Source: Cryobacterium glucosi (GTDB lineage Bacteria; Actinomycetota; Actinomycetes; Actinomycetales; Microbacteriaceae). From it: a stretch of 64,000 nucleotides of DNA. Location of the stretch: NCBI RefSeq assembly GCF_004402235.1, contig NZ_SOFS01000023.1, forward strand, positions 1 through 64,000, read 5' to 3'. The notes below the pieces were generated by a model. That model was not told the DNA's origin. It worked only from the letters and a program-made list of their open reading frames with translations, and did no database searches. How positions within the stretch are numbered: position 1 is the stretch's first letter; every line of letters begins with the position of its first letter. Below are positions 26,154 to 33,646 of the stretch, piece by piece. A program made the translations under genes and the position numbers.

Positions 26154-26741
26154 TCAGCCGAGCAGCTCCCGCAGTACGGGGACGAGCCCGTCGAAGGCGC
26201 GCGCCCGGTGGCTGTCGCGATTCTTGACGGATGCCGTCAGCTCCGCCGCCGAGATCGCATAACCGTCCGGGAGAAAGATCGGGTCGTACCCGAAGCCGCC
26301 GGCCCCCGCGGCCTCGGTCAGGATCCGGCCGGGCCACTCCCCCGTCACGACCCGTTCGGTGCCGTCCGGCAGCGCCAGGGCAGCGACGCAGGTGAAATGC
26401 GCGGTGCGGTGTTCCTCCGGCACGTCCCCGAGCTGCCAGAGCAGCAGGCGCAGGTTCTCGCCGGAATCTCTGGCCGGGCCCGACCAGCGTGCGGAGAAGA
26501 TGCCCGGCGCGCCGCCGAGGATGTCGACGCAGATACCCGAGTCGTCCGCGATGGCGGGCAGGCCGGTGTGTGCCGCGGCTGCACGAGCCTTGATGAGGGC
26601 GTTCTCGGCGAAGGTCGTTCCGTCTTCGACGGGTTCAGGGCCGTCGTACGCGAGCACGTCGACCCCCGGGAGCTGCGGCGCGAGAATGCGGCGCAACTCG
26701 TCGACCTTGTGCGCGTTGTGGGTGGCCAGTACGAGCCGCAT
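26154..26741 (-). CDS. rdgB: Non-canonical purine NTP pyrophosphatase (RdgB/HAM1)
   Basis: 195 residues from M-R-L-V-L-A-T-H-N-A-H-K; an ATG at 26756 would add five residues. The family motifs are T-H-N-A-H-K near the start, A-I-A-D-D-S-G-I-C-V-D in the middle with P-G-I-F-S-A-R-W-S-G after it, and S-H-R-A-R-A-F near the end. It removes ITP, dITP and XTP from the nucleotide pool by hydrolysis to the monophosphate. It follows rph by 18 bases in the murI-rph-rdgB operon, a conserved order in actinobacteria. Confidence 0.95.
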   Translation of the reverse strand: MRLVLATHNAHKVDELRRILAPQLPGVDVLAYDGPEPVEDGTTFAENALIKARAAAAHTGLPAIADDSGICVDILGGAPGIFSARWSGPARDSGENLRLLLWQLGDVPEEHRTAHFTCVAALALPDGTERVVTGEWPGRILTEAAGAGGFGYDPIFLPDGYAISAAELTASVKNRDSHRARAFDGLVPVLRELLG

Positions 26742-26759
26742 GGTGTCAGCGCCCATCCG

Positions 26760-27494
26760 TCAGCGCCCGAGGGCGGCGTTCTGCAGTTCGGTCAGGGTGA
26801 CGGTCCCTGCGAGGGCGAGGTCGAGCAGTGAGTTCAGCTCCGCACGATCGAAGGGGGCGCCCTCCGCCGTGCCCTGCACCTCGACGAAGGAGCCCCGGCC
26901 GGTGACGACGACGTTCATGTCTGTCTCGGCACTCGAGTCCTCGGTATATGCGAGGTCGAGCATGGGAACGCCTTTGATGATGCCGACGGAAATCGCGGCG
27001 ACGCTGTCGGTGAGGGGCTGCGCCTTCTGGCCGATGAACTTCTGCTGCCGACCCCACTCGAGCGCGTCGAAGAGTGCGACGTAGGCTCCGGTGATCGCGG
27101 CGGTACGGGTGCCGCCGTCGGCCTGAAGCACATCGCAGTCGATCACGATGGTGTTCTCGCCGAGCGCCTTCATATCGACGACCGCTCGGAGGCTGCGGCC
27201 GACAAGACGGCTGATCTCGTGCGTTCGGCCGCCGATCTTGCCCTTGACCGCCTCGCGGGCCATCCGCTCGTTCGTGGAACGCGGGAGCATCGCGTATTCC
27301 GCGGTGACCCAGCCCTTGCCCTTGCCGCTCATCCAGCGCGGGACACCGTTGGTGAACGACGCGGTGCAGAGCACCTTCGTGCGTCCGCAGGAGATGAGCG
27401 CGGACCCTTCGGCCTGGTCGCTCCAGCCGCGTTCGATCGTGACCGGCCTTAGTTCGTCGATGGCCCGTCCGTCTGCGCGCACGATGTCGGTCAT
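26760..27494 (-). CDS. rph: Ribonuclease PH
   Basis: 244 residues: [11 protein letters not shown] at the start, [17 protein letters not shown], then R-S-T-N-E-R, the I-G-R-x-x-R-A-V-V-type phosphate-binding region ([10 protein letters not shown]), and [16 protein letters not shown]. It trims the 3' ends of tRNA precursors using phosphate. Length is normal. The start overlaps the murI stop by four bases. Confidence 0.96.
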   Translation of the reverse strand: MTDIVRADGRAIDELRPVTIERGWSDQAEGSALISCGRTKVLCTASFTNGVPRWMSGKGKGWVTAEYAMLPRSTNERMAREAVKGKIGGRTHEISRLVGRSLRAVVDMKALGENTIVIDCDVLQADGGTRTAAITGAYVALFDALEWGRQQKFIGQKAQPLTDSVAAISVGIIKGVPMLDLAYTEDSSAETDMNVVVTGRGSFVEVQGTAEGAPFDRAELNSLLDLALAGTVTLTELQNAALGR

Positions 27495-28405
27495 GAGGTC
27501 TCCTTGGTGTGCCGGGCATCCCTCGGGTGGAGGAGGGACGCTGCGTGGTTGTGCTCGGAATTAGGGTGGGTTGCTGCGAACTCGACGAGCTCGCTGAGAC
27601 TGAAGACACCGGTCTCGACCAGGTCGACGGTCGAGACCTCCGGGCCGGCCAGGCGATGGGCGAGGTCGAGGAAGTCATCGGCGCTGTTGCCCGTCGCCTC
27701 GTAGCGGTAACTCGGAGGTGCCTTCTCGGTGCGGGCGAGGCCCTGCCCGACGAGGATCCGGTAGACGTCGTTGGCGGTTTCGGTGTCGCTCGAGACGATC
27801 GACACGGCGTCGCCCATCACGTACGAGATCGCGCCGCGCAGGAACGGGTAGTGCGTGCAGCCCAGCACGAGGGTGTCGATGTCCGCAGCGCGCAGGGGGG
27901 CGAGGTATTCCTCGGCGACGGCGAGCACCTCGTCGCCGGTCGTGACCCCGGCTTCGACGAATTCGACGAATCGGGGGCAGGCCCTGGTGAAAAGCCTGAT
28001 GTTCGTCGCTGCCGCGAAGGCGTCCTCGTATGCCCGTGAATTCACGGTGCCGATCGTGCCGATCACACCGACCCTGTTGTTGCGGGTCGTGCCGACCGCG
28101 CGTCGCACGGCGGGCTGGATGACCTCGACCACCGGGACGCTGTAACGCTCCCGCGCATCTCGGAGCACAGCGGCCGACGCGGTGTTGCAGGCAATTACCA
28201 GCATCTTCACGTCCTGGGCCACGAGGTCGTCGAGAACCTTGAGTGCGAAGCCGCGGACGTCGGCGATCTTCTTCGGCCCGTACGGCGAATTGGCCGTGTC
28301 TCCGATGTACAGAATCGACTCGTTGGGCAGCTGGTCCTTGATCGCCCGAGCGACGGTCAAACCGCCGACGCCAGAATCGAAAATTCCTATGGGTGCATCC
28401 GTCAC
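27491..28405 (-). CDS. murI: Glutamate racemase
   Basis: 304 residues. The two catalytic cysteines are in V-I-A-C-N-T-A-S-A (C73) and [10 protein letters not shown] (C183); the N-terminal D-S-G-V-G-G-L-T-V (10-18) and P-Y-G segments are also present. It makes D-glutamate for peptidoglycan. First gene of the murI-rph-rdgB operon. The C-terminal ~35 residues ([10 protein letters not shown]) extend slightly beyond the usual length. Confidence 0.96.
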   Translation of the reverse strand: MTDAPIGIFDSGVGGLTVARAIKDQLPNESILYIGDTANSPYGPKKIADVRGFALKVLDDLVAQDVKMLVIACNTASAAVLRDARERYSVPVVEVIQPAVRRAVGTTRNNRVGVIGTIGTVNSRAYEDAFAAATNIRLFTRACPRFVEFVEAGVTTGDEVLAVAEEYLAPLRAADIDTLVLGCTHYPFLRGAISYVMGDAVSIVSSDTETANDVYRILVGQGLARTEKAPPSYRYEATGNSADDFLDLAHRLAGPEVSTVDLVETGVFSLSELVEFAATHPNSEHNHAASLLHPRDARHTKETS

Positions 28406-28572
28406 GACAATCGAGCTTAGTCGGCCCGGCTGACCGAGGCTCCGAGGCCGTGCGGGCGCCCGCGTGTACCACGCCGGGAATATGGCCGTAACTACACTCG
28501 AAAGAGGGTTCCCGCCAACCGACGGTCGCCGCGCAGGACGGCGTCAGATTCGCCGCCGAGGAGATGATCGTC

Positions 28573-29805
28573 ATGATTGACCGAGTCGTAATCACCGGGT
28601 TGGGCGCTCTCACGCCCCTGGGTAACACCTGGCGGGAGACCTGGTCCGGCCTCACGAACGGTCGCAGCGGCGTCGCACGCATCACCCAGTTCGACCCCTC
28701 CGGATTGCCCACCCGCATCGCGGGCGAGGTCAAGAACTTCATCGCCTCAGAGCGGATGCCGTTCAAGCAGGCCAAGCGCGCCACACGCGCATCACAACTC
28801 GCCATCGCCGCGGCACGCGAAGCCGTCCAGGACGCCGGGTTCGGCGAATCCATGGAAGGCATCGACACCGCCGTCGTCGTCAACAGCGCCGTCTCGGGAT
28901 ATGCAGAGATCCAGGAGGCGACGGAACTCGTCAACTCGGGCGGCTCACGCCGGATCCCGCCGCGCTTCGTACCCTCCTCCCTGCTCAACATGGCCGCATG
29001 CGAGGTCGCGATCGACCTCGGCGTGCACGGCCCGGTCAACGCGAGCGCGCTCGCCTGTGCGAGCGGCGCATACGCCCTCCTCGAGGCACGCACGATGCTG
29101 ATGATGGGCGACGCGGACGTCGTCATCGCCGGTGGCGTCGAAGCGGCGATCACCCCGGTGATGTTCGCCGGCCTCAATGCGATGCACGCGGCATCCACCC
29201 ACAACGACTCGCCCGCCGAGGCAAGCCGCCCCTTCGACGCCGACCGGAGCGGACTCGTCTTCGGCGAGGGCGCCGTCATCTTCGTGATGGAACTCCTCTC
29301 CCACGCCAGGGCACGCGGAGCGAAGGTCTACGCCGAGGTGCTCGGCGGGGCGCTCACGAGCGACGGCTTCAGCATCGTCGCCCCTGACCCCACCGGACAG
29401 TACGCGAGCGCCGCGATGACGAAGGCGCTCACGAAGGCGAAGCTCAACCCGAGCGACATCGACGTGATCTGCGCGCACGGCACCTCGACGCAGGCCAACG
29501 ACCGCGCCGAGACCTCCGCGATCCGGCGGGCGCTCGGGCACGCCGCCGACCGCATCGCCGTCACGGCGCCCAAGTCGATGACCGGACACATGATCGGTGC
29601 GGCCGGGGCGCTGTCCGGACTGCTCTGTGCGCTGAGCATCAAGACGGGCATCATCCCCCCGACGATCAACTACACGACGCCGGACCCCGACTGCACGCTC
29701 GACTACGTGCCGCTCGTGGCCCGTGAGCGGCCCGTGCGCTACGCCCTCGCGAACGCCTTCGGCTTCGGCGGCCAGAACTGCATCGTCGCGTTCGGCGCGC
29801 TGTAG
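28573..29805 (+). CDS. fabF: Beta-ketoacyl-ACP synthase II
   Basis: 410 residues from ATG 28573, chosen because GGAG lies nine bases upstream; the ATG at 28564 overlaps that site. Catalytic triad: C162 (A-L-A-C-A-S-G-A), H302 (C-A-H-G-T-S-T) and H339 (M-T-G-H-M-I-G-A-A-G). Late features include A-N-A-F-G-F-G-G-Q-N near the end. It condenses malonyl-ACP with acyl-ACP in fatty-acid elongation. No other fab gene is adjacent; the gene is divergent from murI with a 167-base gap that should hold both promoters. A role in a separate lipid pathway is possible, because FabF genes outside fab operons often have one. Confidence 0.88.
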   Translation: MIDRVVITGLGALTPLGNTWRETWSGLTNGRSGVARITQFDPSGLPTRIAGEVKNFIASERMPFKQAKRATRASQLAIAAAREAVQDAGFGESMEGIDTAVVVNSAVSGYAEIQEATELVNSGGSRRIPPRFVPSSLLNMAACEVAIDLGVHGPVNASALACASGAYALLEARTMLMMGDADVVIAGGVEAAITPVMFAGLNAMHAASTHNDSPAEASRPFDADRSGLVFGEGAVIFVMELLSHARARGAKVYAEVLGGALTSDGFSIVAPDPTGQYASAAMTKALTKAKLNPSDIDVICAHGTSTQANDRAETSAIRRALGHAADRIAVTAPKSMTGHMIGAAGALSGLLCALSIKTGIIPPTINYTTPDPDCTLDYVPLVARERPVRYALANAFGFGGQNCIVAFGAL

Positions 29806-29898
29806 GGAAAGTATGACCAGGCGCGGCCGGGGCAGGCTGGGAACGCCGGCCGCGGCCCGTCCGCTGGGGCAACCCCGCCGGAGGAATAGGCTGGCCGG

Positions 29899-31227
29899 GT
29901 GACTGAATCCTCCGCGTTCCGCACCGACCGATACGAGCTCACCATGGTGGACGCCGCCATCCAGAGCGGCACCGCAGACCGGGAGTGCCTCTTCGAGGCG
30001 TTCGCCCGGCGGCTGCCGGATGGGCGCCGCTACGGCATCGTCGCGGGCACGGGGCGCCTGCTCGAGCTCATCCGGGACTTCCGATTCACGGATGCCGAGC
30101 TCACCTGGCTGCGCGACAACCACGTCGTGCGCACGCCCACCCTCGACTGGCTCGCCGACTACGCCTTCCGCGGCAATATCTGGGGCTACCAGGAGGGCGA
30201 GGCGTACTTCCCCGGCTCTCCCCTGTTCTCCGTCGAGGGCAGCTTCGCCGACGCCGTCGTGCTCGAAACCCTGGTGTTGAGCGTGCTCAACTACGACAGC
30301 GCCGTCGCTAGCGCGGCCGCGCGCATGGTCTCGGTGAGCCTCGGCCGGCCGATCGCCGAGATGGGCTCGCGCCGCACGAGCGAGTACGCCGCCGTCGCCG
30401 CCGCCCGCGCGGCGTACATCGCCGGGTTCGCGTCCACGAGCAATCTCGAGGCCGGGCGCAGCTGGGGCATCCCCACGATGGGTACGGCGGCCCATTCCTT
30501 CACGCTCCTGCACGACAGCGAAGCGGATGCCTTCGAAGCCCAGGTGGCGGCGTTCGGCTCCTCGACGACCCTACTCGTCGACACCTACAACATCCAGGCC
30601 GGAATCGACAGGGCCGTCGCGGTCGCCGGGACAGGGCTCGGTTCGATCCGGATCGACTCAGGGGACCTCCCGACCGTCGTCGCCGGCGCGCGCGCCCAGC
30701 TCGACTCGCTCGGCGCGGTCAACACCCACATCACGGTGACAAGCGACCTCGACGAGTATTCGATCGCCGCACTGTCGGCGTCTCCCGTCGACGCGTTCGG
30801 CGTCGGCACCTCCCTCGTCACGGGTTCTGGTGCCCCCGCCGCCGGGATGGTCTACAAGCTCGTCGCGCACCGGAACGACGCCGGCGAGTGGGTGTCTGTC
30901 GCGAAGACATCCGCGGCCAAGGTCTCGGTCGGGGGCCTCAAGCGGGCCGTTCGACGTCTCGACGCGAGCGGAACGGCCCGCGCCGAGGTCGTCCTGCTCG
31001 GCGGCGACCCCGCAGACACGACGGAGCCCGCGGAGGAATCCGGGCGGGACCGGGTACTGCTCGTCCCGCTCGTCACAGACGGCGTGATCGACGAAAGCCA
31101 CCTCGGGGCGGCCGGCACGGAACGCGCGAGACTGCACCATGCCTCTGTGATGCGTGAGCTGCCGATCGAGGCTTTCCGCCTCGGCCGCGGGGAGCCCGTC
31201 ATCCCGACGATCTACGAGCAGGGGTAG
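29899..31227 (+). CDS. pncB: Nicotinate phosphoribosyltransferase
   Basis: 442 residues from GTG 29899. F-R-T-D-R-Y-E-L-T-M near the start, then E-M-G-S-R-R-T, then the phosphorylated-histidine region M-G-T-A-A-H-S-F, D-T-Y-N-I, and I-R-I-D-S-G-D-L define NAPRTase. It converts nicotinate and PRPP to nicotinate mononucleotide, the salvage entry to NAD. The de novo NAD operon is 27 kb away. No copy of that operon's operator-like sequence was found in front of this gene. Confidence 0.93.
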   Translation: MTESSAFRTDRYELTMVDAAIQSGTADRECLFEAFARRLPDGRRYGIVAGTGRLLELIRDFRFTDAELTWLRDNHVVRTPTLDWLADYAFRGNIWGYQEGEAYFPGSPLFSVEGSFADAVVLETLVLSVLNYDSAVASAAARMVSVSLGRPIAEMGSRRTSEYAAVAAARAAYIAGFASTSNLEAGRSWGIPTMGTAAHSFTLLHDSEADAFEAQVAAFGSSTTLLVDTYNIQAGIDRAVAVAGTGLGSIRIDSGDLPTVVAGARAQLDSLGAVNTHITVTSDLDEYSIAALSASPVDAFGVGTSLVTGSGAPAAGMVYKLVAHRNDAGEWVSVAKTSAAKVSVGGLKRAVRRLDASGTARAEVVLLGGDPADTTEPAEESGRDRVLLVPLVTDGVIDESHLGAAGTERARLHHASVMRELPIEAFRLGRGEPVIPTIYEQG

Positions 31228-31264
31228 ACAGGTACGGGTAGACCGGAAGGGGTCTGCGGAACCG

Positions 31265-31558
31265 CTACTTCTTCATCGTGTCGTAGATCTCTTTACAGGT
31301 CGGGCAGATCGGGAACTTCTCCGGGTCGCGACCGGGAATCCACATCTTCCCGCACAGTGCCTTGACCGGCTTGCCGGAGATGGCGCTCTCGAGGATCTTG
31401 TCTTTGGGTACGTAGTGGGAGAACCGCTCGTGGTCGCCCGGTTCGATCTGCTCGGTGTTGAGCAGTTCCTCGAGCTCGCGGTCGAGCGTGGACGTACCGC
31501 CGCCCGGCTGGCCGGGGTTGCCCGGTTCGGCGATACTGGCGCGAATGATTCTGATCAT
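31265..31558 (-). CDS. DUF3039 protein
   Basis: 97 residues. A flexible Gly/Pro start leads to S-T-L-D-R-E-L-E-E-L-L, then H-Y-V-P-K-D-K-I-L-E-S-A-I-S-G-K-P-V-K-A-L-C-G and the cysteine set C-G-K-M-W-I-P and I-C-P-T-C-K-E, a probable zinc-binding site. This is the actinobacterial DUF3039 family of unknown function. It begins 20 bases after the end of the AlkD-like gene on the same strand and is convergent with pncB. Confidence 0.82.
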   Translation of the reverse strand: MIRIIRASIAEPGNPGQPGGGTSTLDRELEELLNTEQIEPGDHERFSHYVPKDKILESAISGKPVKALCGKMWIPGRDPEKFPICPTCKEIYDTMKK

Positions 31559-31578
31559 GGGTCCTAGTCTAGGCAGCG

Positions 31579-32061
31579 TCAGGCTTCCCTCACGAGGGCG
31601 GCGGTGCGGCGGAGCCACGGGTCCTGGTCGCGCGCCCAGCGCTCGATGGCGGCATCCGCCCTGGTGCGAGGGAGTCCGGAGAGCCGTCCGACGAGGGGGC
31701 GGGTGACATCGCGGGCGAGCGGATCCGCGAGCGCGGCCAGCCGGGCGTCGCGGAGGAAGCCTTCGATCCGGGTGAGATCGGTGTTGGTCAGCAGTGCGAC
31801 GTTCGACTGCAGCAGGACGACGGCGGCGAACCGGCGCTCGAAGACGGGAACGTCCCACAGCTCTGTGCTGAGCGCCGTGACCTCGTCATGCGTCAGCCCC
31901 GGGTACCGCCGGGCAGCGTCCCGGATCGTGCCCCGGATCGCCCCGATCGTCGCCCCGTAGAAGTCCAGGTCGCTTCCGAGTCTGGTCTTCTCCGCCTGGG
32001 CCCGGTATTCGTCCCCCTCGTTGCGCAGGGTGGTATCGACGAACTCGCAGGCGGCGCTCAC
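31579..32061 (-). CDS. AlkD-like DNA alkylation-repair protein, C-terminally short
   Basis: 160 residues. F-V-D-T-T-L-R near the start, S-D-L-D-F-Y-G-A-T, then L-W-D-V-P-V-F-E-R-R-F-A-A-V-V-L and E-R-W-A-R-D-Q-D-P-W-L-R-R-T-A-A-L-V are the N-terminal two-thirds of HEAT-repeat DNA glycosylases (PF08713). Members are usually about 220-240 residues; this one stops just after the W-x-R-R helix, so the last helices that help grip DNA are missing. No matching sequence follows in any frame before DUF3039. The GTG start is seven bases from the ABC permease stop, with no clear ribosome-binding site. It may be a decayed gene. Confidence 0.6.
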   Translation of the reverse strand: MSAACEFVDTTLRNEGDEYRAQAEKTRLGSDLDFYGATIGAIRGTIRDAARRYPGLTHDEVTALSTELWDVPVFERRFAAVVLLQSNVALLTNTDLTRIEGFLRDARLAALADPLARDVTRPLVGRLSGLPRTRADAAIERWARDQDPWLRRTAALVREA

Positions 32062-32068
32062 CGACGGG

Positions 32069-33646
32069 TCAGGCGCGCAGCGCCGAGGCGAGCATCTCGG
32101 GTCCGCGGGCGTCGAACGTGCGGCCCCCGAGCCAGATGCCGCCCCAGAGGGTGAGCAGGCCGACGACGACACCACTCGCGAGGGACGGCAGCAGCCAGAC
32201 CGGATCGACGAAGAGGCCGAGGACCGCGAACCCGATCGCCGGGAGCGAGAGGATGACCGATCCGACGAGGGTCACGGACTGGATCAGCGCTGCCGCGGTG
32301 TCGGAGGCTTGCGGCTGCGTGAACGGGCTGTCGCCTGGCTTGGATGCCGGGTAGGGGAAGCGCGCCGAGCTGTAGCTCGAGAAACCGAGTCCGGTCAGCA
32401 GGATGCAGGTGCTCACGCCGAGCACGGCGGGGAACGCGCCCCAGTCGCCGTACACGGCGACGCTGATGCACGAGCCGATGCCGATCAGTGGGATTCCGAC
32501 CAGGAACGCGGGAACGAGACGGCCCATCCGGTCGGCCATGCCCCGGGTGCCGGAGACGACGTGCAGCCAGATCGCGGTGTGGTCGAACGCGACGTCGTTG
32601 TGAAGCGCCCAGCCGAGGAAGATGCACATCAGCGGCACCGGCAGGAGCGCGAGGGCCTGGACCGGAACCCCGGCGAACGCGAGCGGGAGAACGACGAGCA
32701 CCGGGATCACCGGGATCATCACGAGGGACATGCCGTAGCGGGGGTCCCTGCGCCAGTAGGTCAGGCTTCGTGCGGCGATGGCGCCCGCGGCATTGTTCGG
32801 CAGGCGGTCGAACCAGCCGAGGCCGCCGTACTCCTTGGCGACGGCTTCCCTGCCGGGTGAGACGAGCATCCGGCTCACGAGCGCTTGCCAGGCGACCCAG
32901 AGGACGAGCAGGAATGCCGCGGCCTCGAGCAGCTTGAGGAGTGCAGCACCCCAGTCCCCACCTGCCGCGTCGCCGGGCGCCGACCAGGCCGCCCCGAGCG
33001 GAGTCCAGCCGAGGATACTGCTGAGGCCGCCGATGAAGCCCGTGCCGTAGAGACTCCAGTCGAGGTTGACCACGAGCACGGTGACGGGAGCGAACATGAC
33101 GAGCAGGAGAACGCCGACGATTCCGGCGATCTCCCGCGCGCGGCGAGTGGCCAGCAGGAACGAAGCAATGGACGTACTGACCCGGGAGCCGAGCATGCAG
33201 GTGGCAAGGAGGAGCGCCGCGGACAGGACGGCGAACACGGTCTCACCGGGTCCGCGCGACCAGGTCACGATGGTGCCGAGCAGCACGATCGTGAGCACGA
33301 TTGCGGGGACGCCGATCAGTGCGGACACGGCAAGCCCCAGCGACAGTTGCCGGTTGGGGATGCCCATGACCGCGAACTTGCGGGGGTCCATGCTGTCGTC
33401 GATGCCCGTCATGAGCGGAATCAGCAGGAAGCCGAGCACGACGAGCGAGCCGGCGACCACGATGCCGTCACGGATCGAACCGACGCCGTCGTCGACGAAG
33501 CGCAGGCCGACAAGCAGGGCGAAGATCCCGGCCGCGACCGCGAGCCCATAGAGCAGTCCGATCACGATGCCGACGACCTGCCAGGGGCTCCGCCGGAAGA
33601 GATTGCCGAAGAGCCGGAGCTTCAGTCCGAGAAACTGTGCAACCAT
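32069..33646 (-). CDS. ABC transporter permease
   Basis: 525 residues with about 12-14 hydrophobic segments. It begins F-L-G-L-K-L-R-L-F-G-N-L-F-R-R-S-P-W-Q. This is the large unpartitioned permease of an exporter-type ABC system; Pfam assignment and substrate cannot be given from sequence alone. Its start overlaps the end of the ATPase gene by 25 bases, so the two form one transporter. The AlkD-like gene follows. Confidence 0.78.
   Translation of the reverse strand: MVAQFLGLKLRLFGNLFRRSPWQVVGIVIGLLYGLAVAAGIFALLVGLRFVDDGVGSIRDGIVVAGSLVVLGFLLIPLMTGIDDSMDPRKFAVMGIPNRQLSLGLAVSALIGVPAIVLTIVLLGTIVTWSRGPGETVFAVLSAALLLATCMLGSRVSTSIASFLLATRRAREIAGIVGVLLLVMFAPVTVLVVNLDWSLYGTGFIGGLSSILGWTPLGAAWSAPGDAAGGDWGAALLKLLEAAAFLLVLWVAWQALVSRMLVSPGREAVAKEYGGLGWFDRLPNNAAGAIAARSLTYWRRDPRYGMSLVMIPVIPVLVVLPLAFAGVPVQALALLPVPLMCIFLGWALHNDVAFDHTAIWLHVVSGTRGMADRMGRLVPAFLVGIPLIGIGSCISVAVYGDWGAFPAVLGVSTCILLTGLGFSSYSSARFPYPASKPGDSPFTQPQASDTAAALIQSVTLVGSVILSLPAIGFAVLGLFVDPVWLLPSLASGVVVGLLTLWGGIWLGGRTFDARGPEMLASALRA

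Noticed and set aside
29806-29898. NrtR-type site before pncB
   Set aside because: No GTCA-N3-TGAC core was found in this gap; the nearest similarity is a lone ATGACC.
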